Below are positions 1 through 7,762 of a stretch of 64,000 nt of DNA, piece after piece. The first letter of the stretch is position 1. Every line of letters begins with the position of its first letter. The stretch covers positions 682,001 through 746,000 of the forward strand of contig CBDAQB010000003.1 in assembly GCA_965198825.1 (NCBI GenBank), in the 5' to 3' direction. A program made the translations under genes and the position numbers. This DNA is from BOG-908 sp965198825. GTDB taxonomy: Bacteria > Pseudomonadota > Alphaproteobacteria > Acetobacterales > Acetobacteraceae. The notes below the pieces were generated by a model. The model did no database searches, was not told the DNA's origin, and saw only the letters and a list, made by a program, of their open reading frames with translations.

Positions 1-96
1 GTCGATGTTTGTCACCGGCGCATGATAGCGCAGCCGATTGGGCTGCGGCAGCGTTGGGGCCTGTGGACATCTGTGTAACCTGGGGGTGCATTCGTA

Positions 97-927
97 ATGA
101 GCAGCGATGACAAGAGCTTGGCGCCCATCGCCCTGACGCCGGAAAGCCGGCGGGAGCTCGAGGCGGCGCTGAAGCGCCTGCAGAGCGGGCGTGGGCTGAT
201 CGTGCGGCTGGCCGATTTGCTGGGCGGCGCGGTCAACCGGATGGGCCGCTATGGGCTGAGGCGGCTGGGCATGAGCACGGGGCTGGCCAACAAATTCAGC
301 GGGGTCGCTGAGGCGGCGCTGGCGCGCGCCTACGACGTCGCCATCCTGGGGCTGAGCGGGCCGGCTTCGGGCAGTCCGCAGATCACTCGCGCGGGCGTCA
401 TGGTTTCAGGCGCTACCAGCGGGTTCATCGGCATGGGCGGGTTCCTGCCTGATGCTACCTTCACCACGCTGGCGATCATGCGCGAGATCGCGCGGATCGC
501 CCGCAACGAGGGGGAGGATCTCTCTTCGGAGGATGCGCGGCGGGCTTGCCTGGAGGTGTTCGCCTTCAAGAGTGCGGCCGAAGAGGACGAGGAGAGCGAG
601 CTTGGGTATTTCTCGGCGCGGCTGATCTTCCAAGGGCGCACGCTGACCATGCTGCTGTCCGAAGTTGCCGCGCGTTATGGGCTTGTTCTCGGAGAGAAGT
701 TTTCCTTGCAGGCAGTGCCGGTGGCTGGCGCGGTCGCGGGGGCGGCGCTGAACGCGGCGTTCCTGGAGCATTACCGGAACCTGGCTGACGCGCATTTCAT
801 TATCAGGCGCCTGGAGCGGATGCATGGGCGCGAAGTGGTGCGCGAGGCGGCCGCGAGCCTGTCGCCGGTGCCCTTCTCTCGCGCCGAGGCAAACCAGCCA
901 AAGGATGCGCCGTTCATGCCTGCATGA
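97..927 (+). CDS. EcsC family protein
   Basis: A 276-residue protein resembling the EcsC family, whose founding member is linked to an ABC exporter in Bacillus; the biochemical role is unsettled. Residues 25-60 (an RLADLLGG then a basic stretch) lead into a Gly/Ala-rich amphipathic core around residues 75-150 with the FIGMGGF and LPDATFTTLAIMREIARIA stretches typical of the family, followed by an acidic run (AAEEDEESELGYF) and a second Ala/Gly-rich helix (VPVAGAVAGAALNAAF). It starts at ATG 97 and its stop overlaps the next gene by 4 nt, so the two are probably cotranscribed. Assignment rests on recognised family sequence; function is inferred only. Confidence 0.8.
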   Translation: MSSDDKSLAPIALTPESRRELEAALKRLQSGRGLIVRLADLLGGAVNRMGRYGLRRLGMSTGLANKFSGVAEAALARAYDVAILGLSGPASGSPQITRAGVMVSGATSGFIGMGGFLPDATFTTLAIMREIARIARNEGEDLSSEDARRACLEVFAFKSAAEEDEESELGYFSARLIFQGRTLTMLLSEVAARYGLVLGEKFSLQAVPVAGAVAGAALNAAFLEHYRNLADAHFIIRRLERMHGREVVREAAASLSPVPFSRAEANQPKDAPFMPA

Positions 928-1790
928 GCGAAACCGCAACGCCAGAAAAGATCCCGCCTCAGTCGCAGGAGAACCTGCCCGGCTCCGAGGAGGAGATGGA
1001 TCCAAAGCCGCAGTCGCACATGGTGGCGTACCGCGGTTCGGGCAAATTGTCCGGGCGCGTGGCGCTGGTCACCGGCGGCGACAGCGGCATTGGCCGGGCT
1101 GTCGCCATCGGCTTTGCCAAGGAGGGTGCCGATGTCGTCATCAGCTGGCTCAATGAGCATGAGGATGCGGCAGAAACAGTTCGCCTGATCGAAGCGGAGG
1201 GTGCGCGCTCGCTGTCGGTTCCGGGCGACATCGGCAACCCGGATTTTGCCCAGCACCTCGTGCGCGAGACTGTGGGGGCGTTCGGTAGGATCGATGTGCT
1301 GGTCAACAATGCTGCCGAGCAGCATCTCTGCGAGGATCTTGCGGACATCACCGACGAGCAGGTGGAACGCACGTTCCGCACGAACATCTTTTCGCAGTTC
1401 TGGCTGACGCGTGCTGCCCTGCCGCATATTCCCGAAGGCGGCGCCATCATCAACACGACAAGCGTCACCGCTTACAAGGGCGCACCGACGCAAGTGGATT
1501 ACGCAGCGACCAAAGGCGCCATCGTGAGTTTCACACGGTCGATGGCGATGCAGCTTGTTTCCAAGAAGATACGCGTAAACGCCGTGGCGCCAGGTCCTGT
1601 CTGGACGCCTTTGATCCCTGCCAGCTATCCAGCCGAGAAAACCGCGCAGCACGGACAGGCCGTGCCAATGGAGCGGCCCGGCCAACCCGATGAGATCGCC
1701 CCATGCTACATATTCCTCGCCTCGGCCGATGCTTCCTATATGACGGGTCAGGTTCTGCACCCGAACGGCGGCTCGGTGATCAACGGATGA
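924..1790 (+). CDS. SDR family oxidoreductase (general-stress-protein 39/YghA type)
   Basis: Short-chain dehydrogenase of 288 residues. A 45-residue N-terminal extension precedes the Rossmann fold; the cofactor motif is TGGDSGIGR near residue 50, NNAA follows near 125, and the catalytic Tyr-Lys pair is in YAATKGA near 192, with the Ser about 14 residues earlier. The extended N-terminus with many Pro/Gln/Glu residues and the TGGDSGIGRAVA sequence match the stress-related SDR branch that includes YghA and Gsp39. ATG 924 overlaps the EcsC stop (ATGA). The substrate cannot be read from sequence. Confidence 0.9.
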   Translation: MSETATPEKIPPQSQENLPGSEEEMDPKPQSHMVAYRGSGKLSGRVALVTGGDSGIGRAVAIGFAKEGADVVISWLNEHEDAAETVRLIEAEGARSLSVPGDIGNPDFAQHLVRETVGAFGRIDVLVNNAAEQHLCEDLADITDEQVERTFRTNIFSQFWLTRAALPHIPEGGAIINTTSVTAYKGAPTQVDYAATKGAIVSFTRSMAMQLVSKKIRVNAVAPGPVWTPLIPASYPAEKTAQHGQAVPMERPGQPDEIAPCYIFLASADASYMTGQVLHPNGGSVING

Positions 1791-1945
1791 TACGCGCGCA
1801 ACTGCCGGAGCCTGTGCCGCCGGCCGGGCCAGAGCCCATTCCGCCGACTACGCCAGGGACGGATCTGCCTGGGCCCGGCGCGCCTGATATCGGGTTTCCT
1901 GCGCCGGATGGGGATTTTCCGGCTGAGAACCCGCCTACGTTTTAG
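1787..1945 (+). CDS. Short proline-rich protein
   Basis: A 52-codon reading frame whose ATG overlaps the TGA of the SDR gene (ATGA), suggesting coupled translation. Nearly a third of residues are Pro, with PEPVPP, PEPIPP and PGPGAPD patches; there is no signal peptide or membrane segment. Proline-rich tails of this kind are often small orphan proteins. No family recognised; the tight overlap is the main reason to keep it. Confidence 0.45.
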   Translation: MIRAQLPEPVPPAGPEPIPPTTPGTDLPGPGAPDIGFPAPDGDFPAENPPTF

Positions 1946-2070
1946 CGAGGCAAGCGCTTCTTTTTCGAAAAGTCTAAAGCTGCCGCCACTGATGCGCGGG
2001 CCTTGAAACGTTTTTCTTGGGTTTCCACGCCTTCACATGCTATTTCGCCCCCAAAATGGGGGCGATCGGT

Positions 2071-3510
2071 ATGTTTAGAGGACTTTTTGGGGCGTTGGTT
2101 GCTGCGGCCTCCATCGTTCGCGTGGCTGCGGCAGCGAGTATTGTTACGCCGGCGCCGGTGACTGCGCATCCTGGTCAGACCGTCACCATCAGCGGTAGCG
2201 GATTTGCAAACAGCGAAGCTGTTGACGTGTATCTCGACACGACCGACACACTGTTGCTTGTGAGTTCCGCCACCGGCACGCTGACCGGATCCATCACGGT
2301 TCCAGCGGCTGCCGGCCCTGGCGTACACAGCATCACTGCCATCGGCCGGCGCAGCACGGATGCTGCCCAGCATGCGCTGACCGTCTCTACATCCTGGCCG
2401 CAATTCGGCTTCGGCGCGGCCCACGCCGGCGTAAATCCCTACGAAAACACGCTTTCCACCAGCACGGCGCAGACACTTGGTACGCTGTGGAGCACGTCTC
2501 CCGGAACGACCGGGGGGACACCGGTCGTCTCCAATAACCGCGTGTATGTCGGCACCACGACAGGAGTCGCGGCATTCAATGTCGCGACAGGCGCCACGAT
2601 CTGGAACAAGAACCTCGGTGCCAATTTCACCGCGTCGCCAACGCTGGTGGGGGCGACGCTCTACATCGGCGATCTCAACGGCGACTTCTATGCGCTCAAT
2701 GCGAACACAGGCGCCACGCTCTGGAAAGTGACGTTCAGTGGCTCCTTCTACGGCTCCGCCGTGGTGGCCGGTGGCGTGGTCTATGTCGGCATTTACGCGG
2801 GCGGCTTCTACGCCCTGAACGCTACGAATGGGGCGACCATCTGGAGCTACGCGCTGAGCACAGGCACGGACAGTTCTGCGGCGGTGGTCAACGGCCTCGT
2901 TTATTTTGGTGGCTACGACAATAACATCTACTGCCTCAATGCCGCGACCGGCGCGAAGATATGGTCCTATACGACCGGCGGCCATGTGGAGGGCTCGCCG
3001 GCGATCGTCAATGGCACGCTCTATGTCGGATCGGACGATGACAAGGTTTACGCCATCGGCACCTCGGGTGCGAATGCAGGCTATCTGGTTTGGTCCTACA
3101 CGACAGGATCGCCGGTTTACGCGAGCCCGTTAGTTTACAACAACCGTGTCTACATTGGGTCGGCAGACGCTAATCTTTATGCCCTGAGTGCGCGCGACGG
3201 CTCCCTCTATCTCACCTTTCCGACAACTGGCCTGGTAAGGTCTGCCGTCGCTGCAAACGGCATGATTTACTTTACAACGCAGGATAACGAGGCTTATGCC
3301 ATCTCTGCTTATGGCAGCGTCGTGGCCACGGGCGCCATCGGTGCCAGCTATTTTGGATCGCCCGCCGTGTCGGACGGGCGGCTTTTCATCGCCACGTCCA
3401 GCGGCGATCTCTACGCTTTTGCGCCAAATGCCGGCAACGATGCTGTGGCGCTACATACGCCGAAGCCATCTTCGCTCCATCCCGACTACAGTCTGCCAGT
3501 GACACGCTGA
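2071..3510 (+). CDS. Secreted PQQ-like beta-propeller repeat protein
   Basis: About 480 residues. The ATG at 2071 begins a signal peptide (MFRGLFGALVAAAS followed by AAAASIV); earlier ATGs at 2017 and 2056 would add residues before it. After cleavage comes an Ig-like stretch (TVTISGSGF) near residues 35-100, then seven or eight propeller blades marked by repeats such as YALNANTGATLWK, YALNATNGATIWS and YCLNAATGAKIWS, about 40 residues apart. This is the BamB/PQQ-like fold, usually a scaffold or binding protein; no heme or PQQ-dehydrogenase residues are seen. It ends just before an 11-bp perfect hairpin. Confidence 0.85.
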   Translation: MFRGLFGALVAAASIVRVAAAASIVTPAPVTAHPGQTVTISGSGFANSEAVDVYLDTTDTLLLVSSATGTLTGSITVPAAAGPGVHSITAIGRRSTDAAQHALTVSTSWPQFGFGAAHAGVNPYENTLSTSTAQTLGTLWSTSPGTTGGTPVVSNNRVYVGTTTGVAAFNVATGATIWNKNLGANFTASPTLVGATLYIGDLNGDFYALNANTGATLWKVTFSGSFYGSAVVAGGVVYVGIYAGGFYALNATNGATIWSYALSTGTDSSAAVVNGLVYFGGYDNNIYCLNAATGAKIWSYTTGGHVEGSPAIVNGTLYVGSDDDKVYAIGTSGANAGYLVWSYTTGSPVYASPLVYNNRVYIGSADANLYALSARDGSLYLTFPTTGLVRSAVAANGMIYFTTQDNEAYAISAYGSVVATGAIGASYFGSPAVSDGRLFIATSSGDLYAFAPNAGNDAVALHTPKPSSLHPDYSLPVTR

Positions 3511-3523
3511 AAGCCGCCGCGTG

Positions 3524-3561
3524 CAGGAAGCATGGTGGGCGTATAGTCCACATGCTTCCTG
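3524..3561. terminator. Hairpin after the propeller gene
   Basis: Perfect 11-bp stem (CAGGAAGCATG / CATGCTTCCTG) with extra inner pairing (GTGG/CCAC), 14 nt after the stop codon. No T-run follows directly, so it may be a processing or transcript-end hairpin rather than a classical intrinsic terminator. Confidence 0.55.
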
Positions 3562-3650
3562 TCCGGACCGCAGACTTTCATGCTGGCGGTGAAGCACAAC
3601 GAGCTCACTGTCAGTTCTGCACCTGCGTCAAACGGTGCCCAGGCCAAAAC

Positions 3651-3690
3651 ATCCAAAAGTTTTTGGTTCTTTTTTTCAAAAAAGAACGCC
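3651..3690. repeat. Half copy of the two-hairpin intergenic repeat
   Basis: Carries CCAAAAGTTTTTGGTTC followed by CTTTTTTTCAAAAAAG, the right-hand arm of the repeat found complete near 51575, 52956 and 58084. The inner bases (ATCCAAAAG) look like arm type A whereas the outer GGTTC is type B, so it may be a recombinant half. It lies between the convergent ends of the propeller gene and the fructosamine-kinase-like gene, where it could terminate both. Confidence 0.7.
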
Positions 3691-3694
3691 TTGC

Positions 3695-4501
3695 CTAAAC
3701 CCCAGCCGCAGCCAGCGAATTCACAACCATGTTCCGGTAATTACCGCCGAACAGCCGCAGGTGTACCAGGGCCGGCCAGAGACGATAGATCGGCATCCGT
3801 TCGGCAGCGCCTGGTTCGGGTCGCCCATAGCCCTTCTCGAAGACATCACCGGGCCGGTTGAACAGGCCGAGCATGGCGACGTCTACTTCCGCGTGGCCAT
3901 AGTAGCAGGCGGGATCGATGAAGGCGGCAAGTGCGCCGTGTGAGACAAGCACGTTGCCACCCCAGCAGTCGCCGTGCAGGAGGGCAGGGCGGGGATGTTT
4001 CGGCAGACGGTTGGGGAGGTCGCGCGCGAGTGTTTCGACGCGGCGCGCGAGCGGTGGCGGCAGATGGGGGACGTTGACGAGCAGGCGCCGTTGGCCAAAG
4101 AAGGCAGGCCAGTCGTCTGCTTGGCCATTCTCGATCTTTACCGACCCGAACGCGTAATCCCTGGTCCAGCCGTAGCGGGTTCCTGCCGCGCTATGAAGTG
4201 TTGCGAGGGCGCGCCCGACGTCCTCCCAGGCATCTTCCATGGTTCCGGAGGTGGCGACGAACGACAGTACGAGCAGGCTGTCGGTGACGGCGAGTATTTC
4301 GGGCGCCGGTGCGCCGCTGGCTGCGATGGCCTTCAGCATGGCCGCCTCGGTGAGTACGGCGGGGCCGGTCTTCACCACGGCGGTTCGGCCGTCCTCCAGG
4401 ACTATTTTCTGCAGGCTCGACAGATCGCCGCCATGCAGGGGCTCGCTTCTTTGCAACGGGCTTGCGAGCAGGCGCGCTGCTTCGCGCGCGCTGTCGGTCA
4501 C
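3695..4501 (-). CDS. Fructosamine kinase family protein
   Basis: A 268-residue aminoglycoside-phosphotransferase-fold protein. The catalytic loop is LLHGDCWGGNVL near residue 175, the fructosamine-kinase form of HGDxxxxN, followed by the metal-binding AFIDPACYYGHAEVDVAM, equivalent to the D-P-A-x-Y-G-x-R-E family signature. The N-terminal lobe has VVKTG near residue 44. Members phosphorylate ketosamines so that glycated proteins can be deglycated. The ATG at 4501 overlaps the phosphatase stop by 4 nt; fructosamine kinases often sit beside LMW phosphatases, which supports protein repair as a role. Confidence 0.85.
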   Translation of the reverse strand: MTDSAREAARLLASPLQRSEPLHGGDLSSLQKIVLEDGRTAVVKTGPAVLTEAAMLKAIAASGAPAPEILAVTDSLLVLSFVATSGTMEDAWEDVGRALATLHSAAGTRYGWTRDYAFGSVKIENGQADDWPAFFGQRRLLVNVPHLPPPLARRVETLARDLPNRLPKHPRPALLHGDCWGGNVLVSHGALAAFIDPACYYGHAEVDVAMLGLFNRPGDVFEKGYGRPEPGAAERMPIYRLWPALVHLRLFGGNYRNMVVNSLAAAGV

Positions 4502-4965
4502 GATTGCTCTGCCAGCCGTTTCGCAAGTGCAGCCGCGCCCGCGCGTGCATCGTCCCAGGTGATATCGAAGCCGGCGTCGTCGCCATAGTAGGGATCAGCG
4601 ACAGCCTCGCCGCGCCGGCCAGGCACGTGATCGAGCAAAAGGCTGATGTCGGCCGTGGCATCATCCGGTTTCAGGCGCTGGAGGTTCAGCAGGTTATTGC
4701 GGTCGAGAGCGACGACGTGGGTGTAGCGCGTGAAGTCGGCGGCTCTTACCTGCCTGGCGCGGTAGGTGCTGATATCAACGCCGTTGCGCAAAGCCACGGC
4801 CTGTGCGCGCTTGTCCGGTGCATGCCCGATGTGCCAGTCGCCTGTGCCGGCGGAGCCGGTTTCCGCATCGAGACCGATGCGTGCTGCCTCCTGCCGGAAG
4901 GCCGCCTCGGCCAGCGGCGAACGGCAGATGTTTCCCAGGCAGACAAACAGCACTTTGGGTTTCAC
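4498..4965 (-). CDS. Low-molecular-weight protein-tyrosine-phosphatase
   Basis: A 155-residue LMW-PTP of normal length. The P-loop is at the N-terminus, VCLGNICRSPLAEA (C-x5-R-S), and the general-acid loop is the DPYYG motif near residue 120. It dephosphorylates tyrosine-phosphorylated proteins or small phosphoesters. ATG 4965 overlaps the ornithine cyclodeaminase stop and its own stop overlaps the kinase start, forming a three-gene coupled operon. A partnership with the fructosamine-kinase-like protein is inferred from position. Confidence 0.92.
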   Translation of the reverse strand: MKPKVLFVCLGNICRSPLAEAAFRQEAARIGLDAETGSAGTGDWHIGHAPDKRAQAVALRNGVDISTYRARQVRAADFTRYTHVVALDRNNLLNLQRLKPDDATADISLLLDHVPGRRGEAVADPYYGDDAGFDITWDDARAGAAALAKRLAEQS

Positions 4966-6011
4966 GGCAGTGCAGCTTCCGATCGCAGCAGCATGCCGAA
5001 CAGGTCGCGCGGCTCGTCAGGGTCGGCGAGCAGGTCGAGCTCGATGAACATCGGGAAGTCGTGCAGGCGCGCCCTGACGTAGCGCAAGGCGGAGAAATCC
5101 TCGATTGCGAAACCAACGGAGTCGAACAGGGTGATCTGCTGCGCGCTGCTACGCCCCGGTGCGTGGCCTGCCAGCACGTGCCAGAGTTCGGCGACGGCGT
5201 GATCGGATGGAAGTTGCTGGATTTCGCCTTCGATGCGCGTTTGTGGCGGATATTCCACGAAGATGTCGGCGCGGCGGAGGATGTCCGCATGAAGCTCGGT
5301 CTTGCCTGGGCAGTCTCCGCCGACGGCGTTGATGTGGATGCCGGCGCCGACCATGTTGTCGGTCAGGATGGTGGCGTTCTGCTTGTCGGCGGTCACCGTC
5401 GTGACGATCTGCGCGCCGAGCACCGCTTCCTCGGTCGAATGGCAGATGGTGATGTCGAAGCCCTGACCTGCCAGGTTGCGTTTCACCTTGAGGCTGGCTT
5501 GCGCGTCGATGTCGTAGAGGCGCAGCCGGTCGATGCCGAGCATGGCGCGGAAGGCCAGCGCCTGGAACTCCGCCTGCGCGCCGTTGCCGATGATGGCCAT
5601 CGTGCGCGCTTCCGGCGGGGCGAGGTGACGCGCCGCCAGCGCCGAGGTCGCTGCGGTGCGCAGCGCCGTCAGCAGAGTCATTTCGGTGAGCAGAAGCGGG
5701 TAGCCGGTGGAGACATCGCAGAGCACGCCGAAAGCAGTGACGGTCTGCCTGCCGTCTCGCGTGTTCTTCGGATGGCCGTTGACGTATTTAAAGCCGTACA
5801 ACGTGCCGTCGCTCGTCGGCATGAGTTCGATGACGCCGTCCGCGCTGTGCGAAGCGGTGCGGGCGCTTTTGTCGAAACTCTCCCAGCGCAGAAAATCGGC
5901 CTCGATCTCATCGGCAAGCTCGATGAGAAAGCGCTCGATGCCGATGGCGTGCACCAGCCGCATCATGTGGTCCACGCTGACGAATGGGACCAGGTTGAGA
6001 TGGCGATTCAT
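4962..6011 (-). CDS. Ornithine cyclodeaminase family protein
   Basis: A 349-residue protein of the ornithine cyclodeaminase/mu-crystallin family. It shows the substrate-binding E/K region (DGVIELMPTSDGTLYGFKYVNGHPKN split over residues 60-85), the nucleotide-binding MAIIGNGAQAEFQ near 145, and INAVGGDCPGKTE near 240. The last is the family's typical sequence for conversion of ornithine to proline with ammonia release. First gene of the operon with the phosphatase and kinase; the start at ATG 6011 has an upstream GGAGAAG. Confidence 0.9.
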   Translation of the reverse strand: MNRHLNLVPFVSVDHMMRLVHAIGIERFLIELADEIEADFLRWESFDKSARTASHSADGVIELMPTSDGTLYGFKYVNGHPKNTRDGRQTVTAFGVLCDVSTGYPLLLTEMTLLTALRTAATSALAARHLAPPEARTMAIIGNGAQAEFQALAFRAMLGIDRLRLYDIDAQASLKVKRNLAGQGFDITICHSTEEAVLGAQIVTTVTADKQNATILTDNMVGAGIHINAVGGDCPGKTELHADILRRADIFVEYPPQTRIEGEIQQLPSDHAVAELWHVLAGHAPGRSSAQQITLFDSVGFAIEDFSALRYVRARLHDFPMFIELDLLADPDEPRDLFGMLLRSEAALP

Positions 6012-6078
6012 GGACTTCTCCCGAGCCTTTCTTGTAGCACAGGATGGCGGCGCGGCTCAAAGCAGCAAGGGACTGAGA

Positions 6079-6260
6079 GTGCCCGAGTACGTCATTCACG
6101 TCGGCCCCTACAAGACCGGATCGAGCTACCTGCAGGCCGGCCTGGCGGAGAATGCTTGGTTAGGAAGGACTTCTTTTTTGAAAAAAGCATCGTCTTCTAT
6201 GTCCGCCGCTGGCCGGAACTGCTGGCATCCGAGTGGCAGGAATATGAAGCACCCTGTCGC
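6079..6260 (+). pseudogene. Fragment of a sulfotransferase-like (P-loop) gene
   Basis: The GTG at 6079 opens PEYVIHVGPYKTGSSYLQAG, the 5'-PSB loop typical of a widespread sulfotransferase-like family. After about 25 residues the frame runs into a repeat arm; past it, in another frame, IVFYVRRWPELLASEWQEY continues a later family segment. The intervening part (normally about 50-70 residues) and everything after are missing. A decayed gene, broken at the repeat described next. Confidence 0.65.
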
Positions 6261-6395
6261 CAGGCCAAGAACTGCGGCTTCACGAAAGCAAAAAACTTTG
6301 TGGATCTTAAAGCTGGGCGTCTCCAAGATCTCGGTCCCACATCGCAAAAGTTTTTTGGTTCTTTTTTTCAAAAAAGAACGCCTTCCTTCACTTTG
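6161..6395 (+). repeat. Two-hairpin intergenic repeat, split copy
   Basis: The left hairpin (CTTCTTTTTTGAAAAAAG at 6170-6187) is separated from the rest by about 100 bp of sulfotransferase-like sequence. The remaining part (6285-6390) has AAGCAAAAAACTTT, the core GATCTCGGTCCCACATCGC and the right arm AAAAGTTTTTTGGTTC plus its T/A hairpin. Orientation is A-arm left, as at 51575 and 58084. Confidence 0.75.
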
Positions 6396-6406
6396 CCGCA
6401 GCTTTC

Positions 6407-7258
6407 TTACGTCGCCGCAGTATCCCCCAAAGCTTTCTCGAGAAGCTGGTAAATAGGCGAAGGCGAAGCAGGATCCCAGGAACTGCGCGGCCCGATGGTG
6501 ACGCCGCCATCGACCACGAGATGCGTTCCGGTGACGAAGGCGGCGGCGTCGCTGGCGAGATAGAGGCATGCTTGCGCAACGTGGTCGGCGCTGCCGAGGA
6601 TGGCGAGCGGTTGGGCGTAGGGGGAGATGGCGCGCAGGTCGGCGTTTGCCTGGGTGGCTGCGTTGTCCGACAGGCCGAAGCTGGAGGAGAAGATCTCCGT
6701 CATGATGAAGCCTGGGCAGATGGCGTTCACCCGGATCTTGTAGCGCGCGAGTTCGGCTGCGGCGACGCGGCTGAGGTGGAGCACGCCGGCTTTCGCGGCG
6801 GAGTAGGCGATGGGTGCGGCGCCGGCTTCGAGGGCGGCGATGGAGGCTGTGTTCACGATGGCGCCGCCGCCGGCTTTCATGTGCGGCACGGCGTAGCGGA
6901 TGCCGAGAGCGACCGAGCGGAGCAGGAGCGCCTGCGTTCGGTCCCAGGCTTCGCCTGTCATGTCCTCGATGGTTTCGAGAGCGCCGCCGGCGCCTGCGTT
7001 GTTGAAGACGATGTCGAGCTTGCCGAAGCGGTCCACGGCCGACTGCATGGCGGCGGCGATCTGGGTTTCCTGCAGCACGTCGCAATGCACGTAGGTGGTG
7101 TGTTCGCCCAGGCGTTCCGTCAGGGCGTGGCCGCGGTCGTCCTGGATGTCGGCGATGACGATCCGGGCGCCTTCGGCGGCGAAGAGTTCGACGGTGGCCA
7201 GTCCGATGCCGGAACAGCCTCCTGTGATGACCGCAACCTTGTCGTCGAGCCGTGCCAT
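6407..7258 (-). CDS. SDR family oxidoreductase
   Basis: A 283-residue classical short-chain dehydrogenase: TGGCSGIGLA near residue 13 (NAD(P) binding), NNAGAGG near 88, a catalytic Ser in NTASIAAL near 139, and YSAAKAGV near 152. The adenine-binding D61-V region reads HCDVLQ. Substrate not identifiable. Its 3' end faces the split repeat. Neighbours are an uncharacterised small protein and an LLM monooxygenase on the same strand, with gaps of 82 and 74 bp. Confidence 0.9.
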   Translation of the reverse strand: MARLDDKVAVITGGCSGIGLATVELFAAEGARIVIADIQDDRGHALTERLGEHTTYVHCDVLQETQIAAAMQSAVDRFGKLDIVFNNAGAGGALETIEDMTGEAWDRTQALLLRSVALGIRYAVPHMKAGGGAIVNTASIAALEAGAAPIAYSAAKAGVLHLSRVAAAELARYKIRVNAICPGFIMTEIFSSSFGLSDNAATQANADLRAISPYAQPLAILGSADHVAQACLYLASDAAAFVTGTHLVVDGGVTIGPRSSWDPASPSPIYQLLEKALGDTAAT

Positions 7259-7340
7259 GCGCGTTTCTCCCGTGTCCGCGCTTCCGGCGGATTGCGGGCG
7301 AGCCTGTGGGCGGGGGCTGCCGCCGTCAAGGCGGCGTTGG

Positions 7341-7688
7341 TTATGGCGCTGGCGTGCGGGTGATGGTCAGGGTGGATCCGGCGAGTTTCATGTCTGGCCG
7401 GGCGAGGCGCGCGCGTGCGGCGGCGATGCCGATTTCGGTGGACAGATCGTCTTCGCCGAACATGACGCAGTGATGGCTGAACCAGGTGACGCCGTGCGTG
7501 GCGATGCTGAGTTTCCAGCGCGTGAGTTCGCTACGCTCGCGATATTCGTCCGGATTGATGTGGGGAGCATGAGCGCTGGGCGGAAGATCGGCCTTTCCGC
7601 CTTTGATGCTGACGAGGGTGCGCGCAGGACGGCTGTCCAGCCGGATGATGTGGTTCTCGCAGGTGCGGTTCGGGGCCGTGTTGATCAT
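7341..7688 (-). CDS. Conserved hypothetical protein, 115 residues
   Basis: No family recognised. It lacks a signal peptide and membrane segment. The core has ADLPPSAHAPHINPDEY, RWKLSIATHGVTWFSHHC and a C-terminal LAGSTLTITRTP, giving a mixed beta-rich pattern. It lies between the SDR and LLM genes on the same strand, so it may share a transcript. The reading frame is supported by GC-rich third positions relative to the overlapping frames. Confidence 0.6.
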   Translation of the reverse strand: MINTAPNRTCENHIIRLDSRPARTLVSIKGGKADLPPSAHAPHINPDEYRERSELTRWKLSIATHGVTWFSHHCVMFGEDDLSTEIGIAAARARLARPDMKLAGSTLTITRTPAP

Positions 7689-7762
7689 GTGCCTGTTCCG
7701 ATGCGTCTTGCTTGCGTCGGATAGGACGGAATTGCGGCGTAAAAGCGGACAGACGCAGGCGC

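Noticed and set aside
4803..6452. A 549-codon frame antisense to ornithine cyclodeaminase
   Set aside because: The translation lacks any domain and crosses a repeat and a pseudogene fragment.
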